64,000 nt of DNA. It comes from Enchytraeus crypticus (lineage: Eukaryota; Annelida; Clitellata; Enchytraeida; Enchytraeidae). The notes under the pieces are model-generated. The model saw only the letters and a program-made list of their open reading frames with translations, had not been told where the DNA came from and ran no database searches. The DNA is taken from NCBI GenBank assembly GCA_905160935.1, contig CAJHZI010000882.1:2402501-2466500 (forward strand), in the 5' to 3' direction. This document shows positions 46,232-56,822 of this stretch, piece by piece. Within the stretch, counting starts at the first letter, position 1. Every line of letters starts with the position of its first letter. Both the position numbers and the translations under genes were made by a program.

Positions 46232-47009
46232 TCGAATAGGTAAAGTATTGTAAAAATATACAGGTCTTTAACATGACTAAAACGATTTTGACCTTGCAAA
46301 GTCTTAATGATCTATTGCAGATAATATGCAGTGGTTTTAAGATGTTCAAAGAGGCATGCCCATAACCTTCTATACAGTAGCTGATACGAGAATGTATAAG
46401 TGAGAAATAGAGGTTACGACGACATGACATAGGGATTAGATCTCTTCGATAAAACAATAGGCCATTTGTGCTTTTAATTCTTTTTATAATTGACTCAACA
46501 TGACCTTTGAAAGATAAGTCTTCATCAATCTCCATACCTAGGAATTTTACGCATTTGACCCTTGTTAGTGTCGTTTGATCAATTTGTAAATTAAGTTTGT
46601 GATTAGAGATGAACTCTTCATCCTTCAAATTCTGGAAAAAGATAATGTAGGCTGTTTTGGCCAGATTAATCGTTAGGTGATTATTAGAAGCCCACTTTCC
46701 TATCATGTCACAAGCACTCTTGGCATTTGAAAATAGGTCATTCAAATTTTTGCCATTTATGAAGGCATTTGAGTCGTCAGCAAACAGAGTAAATGAGATA
46801 TCTGGACAGGCATTTTGCATATCATTGATATAAATAAGGAATAATAGTGGCCCTAAAATTGAGCCTTGCGGGACGCCTATATAGACAGGTCTTATAGAGG
46901 AAGAAGACTGTTCTATTGTAGTATATTGCAGTCTATTCGATAGATAGGATTGGAGCCATTGAAGAGTTAATCCTCTTACACCATAGTATTCTAGTTTTTG
47001 ACAAAGCAT
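46179..47009 (-). CDS. LINE 2 ORF2, reverse transcriptase palm/thumb part
   Basis: A segment of 276 codons: LEYYGVRGLTLQWLQSYLSN, GVPQGSILGPLLFLIYINDM near residue 48, the catalytic FTLFADDSNAFI near 78, CVKFLGMEIDEDLSFKGHVE near 153 and RRDLIPMSCRRNLYFSLIHS near 186. A break near 46270-46210 separates it from the last part. The protein would copy LINE RNA at the nicked target. It cannot function here, as the domain is split. Confidence 0.9.
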   Translation of the reverse strand: MLCQKLEYYGVRGLTLQWLQSYLSNRLQYTTIEQSSSSIRPVYIGVPQGSILGPLLFLIYINDMQNACPDISFTLFADDSNAFINGKNLNDLFSNAKSACDMIGKWASNNHLTINLAKTAYIIFFQNLKDEEFISNHKLNLQIDQTTLTRVKCVKFLGMEIDEDLSFKGHVESIIKRIKSTNGLLFYRRDLIPMSCRRNLYFSLIHSRISYCIEGYGHASLNILKPLHIICNRSLRLCKVKIVLVMLKTCIFLQYFTYSIVTQTLFCQTNPQMSLQ

Positions 47010-47490
47010 ATTATGATTGACAGTGTCAAAAGCTATGCCAAGATCAAGAAAAGACCTAAAGAATGCATTTTATTAGCTTTATGGGCTCGGATCATATTTA
47101 AACTGCTATAAATTGCATTCACAGTTGAGTGTCCCGTTCTGAAGCCAAATTGATTATCGGAGAGCAATTTATATTTATCAAGAAATTTGAATAGGCGGTT
47201 ATACATCAACCGTTCAAAAATTTTACTTAGATTATTGAGTAGTGAGATAGGTCGGCAATTTTGAATTTCATCCTTTTTACCTGATTTATGTATAGGTATG
47301 ACTTTGGCCGTTTTAAAACCTTCTGGAAATATCCCAGAACTAAAACTGCAATTTATAATAAAGGCTAGTGGTTCAGCAATGAAAGAAGAGGATATTAATA
47401 AAATTTTGTTACATATGCCATCAGGACCCGTGGAGTTAATCTTTTTGAGAGTTAAAATTACATTCGATGCCTCGATATTGTTGGTAGGGT

Positions 47491-48102
47491 TTACAAAAAT
47501 TGAGTTTTGGCAAGGATGATTAAGAAATTGTCTAAAGTAGTCGGGGTATTATCAATAGCCTTGAATTTTTCCGATAATTTTGACCCAATTTCAGAGAAAT
47601 ATTCATTAAAGATATCAGCAATGCCAGATTTATTCTGAATTTTTTCATTATTTTTAGTAATATACCCAATATGGGAGTTTTCTTTTTGTTTCTTAAAGCT
47701 ATATATATTGTTTAATGTTTTCCAGATATTTTTTATTGAGTTTTTCCGAGAGTCAAGTAAATTTTTGTAACAATCTCTACGTTTATTTTTTATTAATTTG
47801 TCAAGATCTTTTTTGTAGGATTTGTAAATAGTCATATCTTTACTGATGCCTGATTGCTTCGCTTTAAAATATAAGGAATTTTTATATCTAATTTTTGCTT
47901 TTAAATCTTTATTGACCCAACATTTATCCTTGAAATTATTTCTGGAGCAGCGCTTAAGCGGCAGATGAATATTGGACTGGTTTATTAGAGTATTAGTTAA
48001 GTACTTAACCATAGCATCAGGAGATTTCATTGAATACATTTCATTCCAAGATATTTCAGCTAGAGATTTTTGATATTTCTCAATACTTTTTGTATTGAAC
48101 AC
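47491..48102 (-). CDS. LINE 2 ORF2, linker region
   Basis: A segment of 203 codons preceding the reverse transcriptase: HLPLKRCSRNNFKDKCWVNK, DLDKLIKNKRRDCYKNLLDS, SIKNIWKTLNNIYSFKKQKE and IADIFNEYFSEIGSKLSEKF. These linker blocks match 16.3-16.8 kb of the first LINE (for example IKKIWRTLNNF-like sequence there). The element is truncated just upstream, where the 34-bp repeat begins. Confidence 0.8.
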   Translation of the reverse strand: MFNTKSIEKYQKSLAEISWNEMYSMKSPDAMVKYLTNTLINQSNIHLPLKRCSRNNFKDKCWVNKDLKAKIRYKNSLYFKAKQSGISKDMTIYKSYKKDLDKLIKNKRRDCYKNLLDSRKNSIKNIWKTLNNIYSFKKQKENSHIGYITKNNEKIQNKSGIADIFNEYFSEIGSKLSEKFKAIDNTPTTLDNFLIILAKTQFL

Positions 48103-48124
48103 TCTTTTTCAAGATATGTCTTAG

Positions 48125-48242
48125 TTGAGTCGAAACCAAGCGATGCTAAGCCCATTGAAGTATATTGTACCAAGAGATGCTAAGCCCATTGAAGCATATT
48201 GTACCAAGAGATGCTAAGCCCATTGAAGCATATTGAGCACTC
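48125..48242. repeat. Minisatellite, 34-bp unit
   Basis: Three to four copies of GAGATGCTAAGCCCATTGAA followed by GCATATTGTACCAA, at the truncated 5' end of LINE 2. Confidence 0.9.
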
Positions 48243-48267
48243 TTAGGCATAAATTCCAGTAATGTAA

Positions 48268-48515
48268 AATTTGGGAAGTGTAGTGTCTGTGTAAACTAGA
48301 GAGCAATGGTTAGCGAGCTAGAGGCCAAGGCGAAAGGTCCGAGGTTCGATTCCCGGTTGTTTACGAATTTTCCTACACTTCCTAATTCTCTGTGCCGTAT
48401 AAGCATTTGGAAAACGGATGTATATTAATATTGGTAACGTCCCTGCATAGTTTCCCCGGCCCCATTTAATCCGTGACTCAGGCCTTCTTCGGCTCTAGCA
48501 GCCAACCCCCCTCCC
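48268..48515 (+). mobile_element. SINE family C copy 2 with good tRNA head
   Basis: A tRNA-like head from GTAAACTAGAGAGCAATGG to GGTTCGATTCCCGGTTGTTT AC. The two ends (GTAAAC and GTTTAC) can pair as an acceptor stem and GGTTCGATTCC is a perfect B box. The body is CTTAATTC-like, then GTATATTAATATTGGTAACG, CCCCATTTAATCCGTGACTC and GGCTCTAGCAGCCAACCC. Confidence 0.8.
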
Positions 48516-49265
48516 GTAACCATCACATAATAAAAAGGCCTAGTGGGGGAGTGGTGGGAGAGCGGTGAGGGGTGTATGCTTATATTGACGGCTGGCAATG
48601 TTCAATATATTCGCATATATTTATTACGTATTTCATTATTTATTAACAGAATGGTATTTTAAAAATTACAAAATTTATATTTATTACATATTTAGAATAT
48701 ATTACATTGCTGTTATTTATTTAGCGTATGCGTTAATCCAGATAGTTGCTTCACTTGTAAGGCAACTCAGCGTAGACAGTCCACCCGGCAGGCGGGTTAG
48801 AGGGCATTCCACAACGATATGTTTCATGTTTTGAGATTGGCCGAACTCTCAAACTGTCAACTGCTAACCGAACCGAACCCGAACTCTGGAAATACATAAA
48901 ATTCCCATCTCTAGTTTCAACTCGCGTATTACTGAGTTTCAACCACATTGCAGTTACATTCCGCAAAACAATCAAGTATAATATTGCACGATGGAGCCTC
49001 CAACGAATGAAAAAATATTTATTATGGTGATTTTTCAAAGTAAACACCTTTTATTAAAGTTCTATACATTAAAGTTTGTATCTTCATTTTAACTATGATC
49101 GAGTTTTCACATAGCTTATATAATGAATATGATAAATACAGCATGGAGGGCTTGAGGCCTAGCTGTCTCGCATCTTAGCCTATTTTAAACTATGAATTTT
49201 AATATAACTTATATAATTGATGTAATAAAAATAGCCTGTAGGCCAAGCTATCACGCATGTAGGAT
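48516..49265. other. No gene seen
   Basis: AT-rich. Open frames of 78 and 98 codons on opposite strands have no recognisable domain. Confidence 0.5.
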
Positions 49266-49269
49266 AAGA

Positions 49270-49277
49270 TCATATAA

Positions 49278-49323
<46 letters not shown>

Positions 49324-49412
49324 GACGTATATATGACGAATATATAGACTATATATGACGTATATATATATATGACGTATATATGACGTCATATATATAT
49401 ATGATGCATATA

Positions 49413-49465
<53 letters not shown>

Positions 49466-49468
49466 ATA

Positions 49469-49512
<44 letters not shown>

Positions 49513-49545
49513 GACGTATTATCTTAATATATGTATATATAGGCC
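49270..49545. repeat. (TA)n region with TATGACGTATA inserts
   Basis: Long TA tracts broken by several copies of ATATGACGTATAT, each containing a TGACGT (CRE-like) word. Confidence 0.95.
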
Positions 49546-49555
49546 TATATATAGG

Positions 49556-49725
49556 CAGTGTTGTAAGTAATACTCAACAAAATACTTTAAGTAAAAATAA
49601 AAGTAAATGCATGGTTAGTAAAAGTAAAAGTAAAAAGTACTTTAGCAGAATTTTAGTTAAGTAAAAAGTAAAAGTACACAACTAAAAAGTAGTACATAGT
49701 AAAAGTACTCTGAATGTTTTTAAGA
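49556..49725 (+). mobile_element. hAT-like transposon terminus (non-autonomous or truncated)
   Basis: CAGTGTTGTAAGTAATACTC, then AAGTAAAAATAAAAGTAAAT and several AGTAAAAGTA/AAAAGTAC words, is the characteristic end of a widespread hAT group. The opposite CACTG end was not found within 1 kb, so it is a fragment. Confidence 0.55.
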
Positions 49726-49821
49726 AAACAAATTATAGGGCTACCCTGATAGAAAAGTTTTGCATGCTTTTAAATTAGTTAAGTCAGTTACTCGATTTAA
49801 TTCTAATTAAGAACGTACACT

Positions 49822-49985
49822 TTAAATTCTCTCTCTCTCTCTCTCTCTCTTAGTGCGCTGCCTACTCGCAGGTCCCTGGTATATAACGCCTCCACTAATC
49901 TCTGCCTTCCGTTTTCCTCTTCATGTCCACGTACAGGTAGGCCTACAAGTCAATCTCTAAATCATCTATATAATTCATTTTGATT
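49822..49985 (-). mobile_element. LINE family L 3' end
   Basis: Minus strand: ACGTGGACATGAAGAGGAAA, GGAGGCGTTATATACCAGGG, ACCTGCGAGTAGGCAG and CGCACTAAGAGAGAGAGAGA, with an uninterrupted GA tail. Confidence 0.7.
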
Positions 49986-50250
49986 ACTCTTGAGATTCTG
50001 CTTATGACGAGGTTGGCTCCCTATGCCTTCCTCAGCTTCTGCTAATAATTCTGGACAGGGGCGTCATCCCCTGAGAAATAAATCCTGTTTAGCCCAATCT
50101 AAGTCAGTTGAATATACACGTTATCTGCTATTTACAGCCGTCTCAGGTGCAGTACGTCGTTTATATCTTTTTTACATTACCTGCGCGCTAAGCGTTGCAT
50201 ATTACTTTACAAATATAGCCCTATATTGTACGCATAGGCTGTTGTATAGT

Positions 50251-50640
50251 CTTCGTCTTCAGTGCACTGACAAGTGGCAGGTTCAAGGAACATATTCATA
50301 CTCCAAGTATGCTTTCTCGCTTCATATGAGCACTCCTTAGATCAACAAGTTAATCCCTTCACAAAGTCTATGCCTTATCCACACCTTATATACACCTTAT
50401 AGCTTGGGGAAAGTATGGCTCCTGAGGTGACTTCCCTTTGTCTTCCTCAGTTATATGAATTAATTACCATTTAAACCTGGGGGAAAATATTTCATGGTGA
50501 GGTGGGTCCCATCTTGCCATCCTCAGCTCCTGCCTTAGTCGCTTCTTACGTACGCAGCAGATTGCTTGCGGTTGCCCTATTCTGCAATGGTCCAACCACA
50601 CCCGAGCACAACACAGGGATATTGTTGTATAGTACATGAT
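50251..50640 (-). mobile_element. Short repeat family S, full copy plus 5' extension
   Basis: Minus strand end: ATACTTGGAGTATGAATATG, TTCCTTGAACCTGCCACTTG and TCAGTGCACTGAAGACGAAG. Upstream are CACCTCAGGAGCCATACTTT and a second similar block (GCTGAGGATGGCAAGATGGG), suggesting a nested or tandem pair. Confidence 0.6.
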
Positions 50641-51119
50641 AAATATATTACATATACACGTAGATTGTTGCATATTTCTGTATAAATATTACTCATTTGC
50701 ATTGTGCATAGGAGGGGCTACAAATAAGTATTGTAGGTGAATTTCCTTATAGAAATTGTAAATCAAGACTTTTGTAAATCGAGACAGCTGCAAATTGTCT
50801 TAGAAATAGACTACATAGAGGCTTTTGCAAATATTGTATATATTCAGGGTAGTAAATAATTTTGTTACATATTTGAATGTGGGGAGTCATAAAGATCAGT
50901 GGATAATTTAACTGGTGGGTGTCCAGGTCCCAGTCTTTTCGAGAGAAGGCGGGTGGTTCGTATTATGTAGCTACTACTGTACTGTACTGAAGGTAACTGA
51001 ACAGTACATGTAAAACAGCATGCAAAAGTATTTAAATTTAATTAATCACAATCAAAACAACAAAACAATTTTAGAGATATGATATACTTATAGAAAATAA
51101 GAGACTCAATAATATAGGG
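50641..51119. other. No gene seen
   Basis: AT-rich; nothing recognised. Confidence 0.5.
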
Positions 51120-51270
51120 AATTAGTATATAATAATAATAACAATAATAATAATAATAAAGGTTTAACGTCCGTTTCGTTTCCTCATCCAGGATGATGTC
51201 AGGGACGTCATATTATGCTATATGTGCAACTCGGCCGGGAATCGAACCAACGTTACAGCTTAAAGTTACC
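51120..51270 (-). mobile_element. SINE family G, tRNA head and (ATT)n tail
   Basis: Minus strand: AACGTTGGTTCGATTCCCGG (perfect B box), CCCTGACATCATCCTGGATG, AGGAAACG with GGACGTTAAACC, then TTTATTATTATT. The core echoes the family A core (CACTGACATCGCTTTCGAGT, GAGGAAACTGACGTTAAC). Confidence 0.7.
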
Positions 51271-51499
51271 TCAAGATTGGTCACTTAAAATTTCATGATA
51301 TTTTTTAGCAGCTCTACACTCTGAGCTCTTGAGACATTTCAGTTAATTACTGTCAATTCTGCAACGTGTACCCTGTATTGTATCCTGTATTTTGTATTAT
51401 ATTGAGAGTGTATCTATTTATATTTTAATTATCAGTATGATCAGAAACAAGTATATTATATTATTAAAATAAATTATGCATATTATAAGCATAATTAAT

Positions 51500-51600
51500 A
51501 ATCCCGCGGATCAGTATGTGCATAGTTCAAATCCTGGGCTCGTCCGTCACTGACATCGCCTTCGAGTGAGGAAACTAACGTTAACAATATTTTTTTTAAT
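51500..51600 (+). mobile_element. SINE family A copy
   Basis: CCCGCGGATCAGTATGTGCA, AGTTCAAATCCTGGGCTCG and GTCACTGACATCGCCTTCGA, then GTGAGGAAACTAACGTTAAC. 5' truncated. Confidence 0.75.
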
Positions 51601-51644
51601 TTATTTAAGAATTTTTTATATTTGTGTTATCGAGTGTCTCGATT

Positions 51645-52280
51645 GTGTTCTTGCATGCGCCGAGCGTTTCGTGTTATTAAATGTCTCGCATTATTTAGCG
51701 CCTCGTGTTATTTAGTGTCGCGTATTATTAAGTGTCTCCTGTTATTAAGTGTGTCGTGTTATTAAATGTCTCGTGTTATTAAATGTCTGATATTATTTAG
51801 TTTCTCGCATTATTTAATGTCTCGTGTTATTTAGTGTCTCGTGTTATTTAGTGTGTCGTGTTATTAAATGTCTGGTGTTATTAAGTGTCTGATATTATTT
51901 AGTTTCTCGTATTATTTAGTGTCGCGTATTATTAAGTGTCACGTGTTATTAAGTGTGTCGTGTTATTAAATGTCATTAAGTGTCTGATATTATTTAGTGT
52001 CTCGTGTTATTTAGTGTGTCGTGTTATTAAATGTCTCGTATTATTTAGTGTCTCGTGTTATTTAGTGTCTTGTGTTATTTAGTGTCTCGTGTTATTTAGT
52101 GTCTCGTGTTATTTAGTGTGTCTTTTTAGAGTCTCGTGCTAATAAAGGGTTTCGTGATATTATGTGTATCATGTTATTAAGTGTCTAATAATATTCAAAT
52201 ATTATTTAGTGTCTCGTGTTATTTAGTGTCTCGTGATATTTAGTGTCTCATGTTATGTAGTGCCCGTATTGTATTATCTT
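51645..52280. repeat. 17-bp satellite
   Basis: About 35 copies of GTGTCTCGTGTTATTTA with TTAAA, TTAAG and GATATT variants. Unit length slips in places. Confidence 0.95.
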
Positions 52281-52534
52281 GTGTCTCGTATTATTGTCTA
52301 CTAGTAGCACCGATTATTAACGTTAACAGTGATTATCACGTCCAGGGACTCAATAACTGAAATTTGTTACCAGAATATATAACTCGAATCTATTGTAGAA
52401 CTAAATGTCTATACTAAACTAACCCTTGGAAAACTAGATAGAATCTGTACATTTTCATGAATCCTTATCTTGCAATTGTATAATTATAGGGAAAATGAAT
52501 TTAATGATTGTAAATTGCCTTTGATAAATATACT

Positions 52535-52880
52535 GCGAAGGAGAAGTTTTTGAGATGGATGGAAAAAATTAGTTGTACTGAAAAATTACAAAATGAAGAT
52601 GTTCTTGAAAGAGTTGGTACAGATAGAATGTTAATAAATATGATAAGAAATAGAAAGAAATACTGGATAGAACATACTATAAGGTCGGTGATGGTTTGCT
52701 AAAAGATACAATAGAAGGAAGAATGTAAGGCAAAGAGTTAGAGAAAGACTGAGACATGAGATGCTGGATGATCTAATAACAAATTCATATTCAGAGATGA
52801 AAAAGGAAGGCAGAGGATAGAATTGGATATAAGAGTTATTGGCCGAGAACCTGCTGTTAGGCACTAGAAGAAGAAAAATT
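52535..52880 (+). mobile_element. LINE family L C-terminal end
   Basis: The plus strand carries GATGTTCTTGAAAGAGTTGG, ATGATAAGAAATAGAAAG, GAGATGCTGGATGATC, TCATATTCAGAGATGAAAAA and AACCTGCTGTTAGGCACTAG AAGAAG. These correspond to NEDVLERVGT, RNRKKYWIEHT and the 3' end of other L copies. Frame breaks are present. Confidence 0.7.
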
Positions 52881-53049
52881 ACTGAAGACTCTTTTCTGTA
52901 AGTAGGCCTAATATGATACTGCTGAGTAATACGATATACGTTTACTCTTTGAAATCATCTCCGCTTAAGGAAACCGACGTTAAATTCTTTGCATTACTTA
53001 ATTATTATTAAAATTGCCAATGATCTTAAATTCAAACAGGAGAATCAAA

Positions 53050-53291
53050 ATATAGAGTAAAACTTTTATTGAACAACAAACTTTATAACGGTGAGAATAA
53101 CAACTGGAAACACGAGTATTCTGGTCAATGAGCAGGTCAAAGTGGACACGGTGCGGCAGATACCGTATCCACTTCATTACCTGCCCATTAAGCAGCCCGA
53201 TAAACATAAAAACTTTACAAGTATAAATTACAAAGAACGCTACGAATAAATATTTTAGAACAAATTAAAAATCACACACAAACTCTCTCTC

Positions 53292-53333
<42 letters not shown>

Positions 53334-53570
53334 ACTCACAAACGAACGAGATACGAAATAACGAGTAAAACTTTTATTCAACAACAAAAACTATAACGGC
53401 GAGAAAAACAGCAAAAACAGCTCGTAATACGGGTTAACTGGTCAATGAGCAGGTCAAAGTGGACACGGTGCGGCAGATACCGTGTCCACTTCATTACCTG
53501 CCCATTAAGCAGCCCGATAAACACTACAACTTCACAAATATCAATTACAAAGAACGCTATGAACAAATTA
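53050..53570. repeat. Two copies of a ~300-bp unit with a strong hairpin
   Basis: 53055-53235 and 53355-53545 share GTAAAACTTTTATT, GGTCAATGAGCAGGTCAAAG, GCGGCAGATACCGT, CATTACCTGCCCATTAAGCA and CCCGATAAACA. In copy 2 AAGTGGACACGGT and ACCGTGTCCACTT pair perfectly around GCGGCAGAT; copy 1 has one mismatch. A looser outer stem (GAGCAGGT with ACCTGCCC) extends the foldback. Confidence 0.85.
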
Positions 53571-53728
53571 TTTCAGAACAAATTAAACAAATCCCTCCCT
53601 CTCATTCACAATATCTCTCTCTATCACTCTCTCACAAACAAACGAACAACAGTAGTAAACAGAAACAACATTAAGAATAAATTATTTCAGAACAAATTTA
53701 AAAATCTCTCTCCCTCTCACACTCACAA

Positions 53729-53772
<44 letters not shown>

Positions 53773-53965
53773 ACTCACAAACGAACAACAGTAGTAAACA
53801 GAAACAACATTAAGAATAAATTATTTCAGAACAAATTTAAAAATCTCTCTCCCTCTCACACTCACAATCTCTTTCTCTCTCACTCACTCACAAACGAACA
53901 ACAGTAGAAAATAGAAAACACGTTAAGAATAAATAATTTCAGAACAAATTTATTTTACAAAATCA
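53545..53965. repeat. Tandem ~150-bp units with (CT)n
   Basis: ACGAACAACAGTAGTAAACA, GAAACAACATTAAGAATAAA TTATTTCAG and ACTCACAATCTCTTTCTCTC recur three times, separated by CT runs of different length. Confidence 0.85.
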
Positions 53966-54200
53966 ATCTCTCTCCTTCTCTCTCTCCCCCCCCTCTCTCC
54001 CTCAGAATCACTCTCTCTCATTCATTCACTCACTATAGCTCTCTATCGCTCTCTCTCTCTCTCTCTCTCTCTCAGCTCACCACCCTCTCACTCACTCGCC
54101 ACTGTCAGCGCTTTCGAGTTTGGAAACTGGCGTTAAAAGTAGTTTTCCTATTTACTGTATCTTTCTCCAGTTCTCTCTCTCTCTCTCTCTCTTGAATCCT
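53966..54200. repeat. CT-rich simple sequence with a SINE A core scrap
   Basis: CT runs at 54040-54075 and 54172-54192. At 54100-54150, CGCCACTGTCAGCGCTTTCG and GGAAACTGGCGTTAA match the 3' core of SINE family A. Confidence 0.7.
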
Positions 54201-55040
54201 TTCCGTTCTTTTCCATATTCATTTTTCCACTGCCTCTTGTTTTTGACCTCTTCATCAGTTACTTCACAGGATTATATTCACTGCTAGCATTACAGGAGTA
54301 TACCTTATTTTTTTCTTTATCATAATCATCAGTATCGTATACTATAAATCGGCTTCACCTTTTCCTCACTATATTCATCATATCTCATTTCATCACCACA
54401 TTTACAAATATTATGCTCACTACAAGAGTTTCAACGACATAAGAGGTTAATCAGCTTTTCTTATAGCATCATTATCATCATCCTTATCGTCATCATGCAT
54501 CATCATCATCATCATCATCATCATGAGCAGCAGCAGCAGCAGTAATGTAGCAGCTTCTGGCCTAGAGGCATGAGTTACATGGACATAGCAGTCCAACAGA
54601 CTGAATATTTTTACAATCAATAAGTAAATCATAGCAGATCATCTGAAATATAATAGCCTTATCGCTTTAGCAGAGATAGATTAAGTTTGTCACAATTTAG
54701 CAACAGTATACTCAACATGAAACCAGTTGTGCTTATAAAATACCTAAAGATCTCGGAATAGGCTCACTACTGTAGTAATATAACCTTCAAAGGTATTGCA
54801 GCATAATTTCATCATTACAAATCAGTTTCTAATAGTTCAGATGTCCTAGGAAATTTTATTATAGGCAGAAATCTTAGTGTAGGTACATCTGAACTCAAAA
54901 CTGTACGTATCACTACAGTATTAGAAATCTCGTGCACACACACATTTACACCAAGAGAAACTCACACATAATCCTGTAGGTTCACGCCTTGCCACATACA
55001 CACACTCAATCACACGCTGCCGCTGCCGCTAGCGCAACAT
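54201..55040. other. No gene seen; trinucleotide tracts
   Basis: ATC run at 54468-54523 followed by CAG repeats to 54541. The rest is mixed AT-rich sequence with some CACACA. Confidence 0.55.
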
Positions 55041-55047
55041 TTAAGCG

Positions 55048-55100
55048 CTAATCACTAATTAATTAGTGCTTTTATTAGCCACTAATTAATTAGTGCTTTA
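55048..55100. promoter_or_regulatory. Two copies of a homeodomain-type palindrome
   Basis: CACTAATTAATTAGTGCTTT occurs twice, about 29 bp apart. Each is a perfect palindrome (CACTAATTAATTAGTG) with overlapping TAATTA cores, the classical homeodomain dimer site. A regulatory role is inference. Confidence 0.35.
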
Positions 55101-55149
55101 ATTACAATCACTGTTTGATTGTCACTCATTCTATTACTCGCACGCCTCC

Positions 55150-55215
55150 TCACACCCACACTCCACATGTGCACGCAGTGCTATATAGGCGCGTCTAGAG
55201 CTGATAACAGTTATT
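55150..55215 (+). promoter_or_regulatory. Candidate TATA promoter
   Basis: GCTATATAGGCGCG (TATA at 55182-55188) lies about 27 bases upstream of AACAGTTATT, an initiator-like word with its A at 55209. The region is more GC-rich than its surroundings and follows the homeodomain palindromes. No long open frame follows, so any transcript would be non-coding or spliced. Confidence 0.25.
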
Positions 55216-55479
55216 CAATCGACAGTCATAAAGTTCACGCCTCTTAATTCACTTGGGTGCCCATAGTGCAGGGCGATCTTTCTTTGTTTCAATACTTTTG
55301 AAGGAAAGGAGTGAAAATTGGGAAAATGAAAAACAATGTGACAAGGGTAAGAAAAAACTATCAGTAAACCTAAATGCATTTTATTTCGATTTTATTTCGT
55401 TTGGCCCAATTTTAAATTACTGCCTACAATACTGACCCACTCATTGGTCAACACGAATATGAGGACGGTGAGAATTCAT

Positions 55480-55875
55480 TGCGGTTTAGAGGCGGTGGTT
55501 TATTGAAGCTATGGTTTAATGAATTGGTGGCTTAATGGATGGTTTAATGGACTAATAATTTAATGGAAATGGATATGATTTAAAGAATGGTGATGCTATG
55601 GATGTATGTTTAATGGTTGGGAATTCAATGAGTGTATGATTCAACGGACGATGTATGATGCAATGGATATGGGATTCAATGGACGCAGGATTCAATGGAT
55701 GTAGGATTTAATGGATGTAGATGCTTTAATGTATGTAGGATTCAATGGATGTAGGATTTAATGGACAGAAATTCAAAGGATGTAGGATTCAATGGATTGA
55801 GATTCAGTTGATGTACGATTCAATGGATATGATTTAATGGATGGGGACTAATGGAGGCAAGATTTAATTGAAGCA
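55480..55875. repeat. Degenerate minisatellite, ~16-18-bp unit
   Basis: More than 20 loose copies of GGATTCAATGGATGTA. Indels vary the unit length. Confidence 0.85.
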
Positions 55876-56285
55876 TCAAGGGAAGGACTAGGATACAATA
55901 TTAGATGATTAATGGAAACTGTTAAGAAAATGATTAATTTAAGGGTTTTGAAAACAACGAAATAAATATTCGGATGGAAGATGGAAAAGAAATGCGAAGT
56001 ATTAAAGGATTAAAGAATAGCAAGTGTATTTTTCGTATATATGGCAGGAATTGTATTCATTACCTGTGACAACAGGTAGGAAAATGTCACAGAGTATTGA
56101 AATAATAAATAATTTACTCAAAAATAATAAGAAACTATAATACGTAAAGAGTATAATATACTTCCAAAAATATTAATAATAAAAACAAAAATACTTGTAA
56201 TAATAATAATAATAATAATAGTAATAATAACAGTAATTATAATTGTAATGACAATTAGTTTTACAATAAAGTAGCACTATTGAAG
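55876..56285. other. No gene seen
   Basis: AT-rich, with an (AAT)n tract at 56195-56235. Confidence 0.55.
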
Positions 56286-56705
56286 TAAATCATTGCGGGT
56301 ACTTGTTAAAGCGCTCAATATTGCGGAAAAGCACTATAAGTATTTGCTAAAGAGTTAAGTAGCGCAGTAAAGTATAATAAGTACTTGCTATAAAGCGTTC
56401 AATATCGCAGTAAAGAATTATAGTAAAGAATTATAAGTACTTGCTGAAGTTTTCAGTAGCGCAGTAAAGCATCATAAGTACTTGCTAAAGCGCTCAATAG
56501 CGCAGTAAAGTATTTTAGGTACATGCTAAAGCTTCAATAGCGCAGTAAAGCATTATAATTTCTTGGTAAAAGCGTTCCATAGCGCAGTAAAGTGTTGCAA
56601 GTACTCGGTAAAGCGTTCCATAGCGCAGTAAAGCATTGTAAGTACTTGGTAAAGCGTTCCATAGCGCAGTAAAGCATTGTAAGCACTTGCCAAAGCAAGA
56701 GATAA
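56286..56705. repeat. Minisatellite, 41-bp unit
   Basis: About ten copies built on AGCGCAGTAAAGCATTATAA GTACTTGCTAAAGCG. Order within the array is loose at the 5' end and tight at 56560-56700. Confidence 0.9.
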
Positions 56706-56724
56706 CCAGCACGACGTGACATTA

Positions 56725-56822
56725 TGCGCCATTGATTCTCGGTGTCCGCTCTATTTTACCGATCATTCCTCGGTGTCCGCTCTATTGTACTCATCATTCC
56801 TCGGTGTCCGCTATAGTGAACC
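56725..56822. repeat. 31-bp unit, three copies
   Basis: TCGGTGTCCGCTCTATTTTA followed by C-GATCATTCC, repeated three times. Confidence 0.9.

Larger units (their letters stand above)
45640..48112 (-). mobile_element. CR1/Jockey-like LINE 2, 5' truncated, decayed
   Basis: Reverse orientation, starting in the linker between endonuclease and reverse transcriptase, so the endonuclease and ORF1 are missing. ORF2 then runs almost to its end through a few frame breaks (near 47500, 47280, 47020 and 46210). The 3' UTR at 45640-45950 ends with an AATAAA motif and a CT tail. It shares motif blocks with the 15.2-kb LINE at roughly half of the residues, so it is another subfamily. Confidence 0.85.

Noticed and set aside
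48268-48345. Functional tRNA gene
   Set aside because: The head folds tRNA-like with pairing ends, but it is joined to a body shared with the 45.2-kb copy, so it is a SINE.
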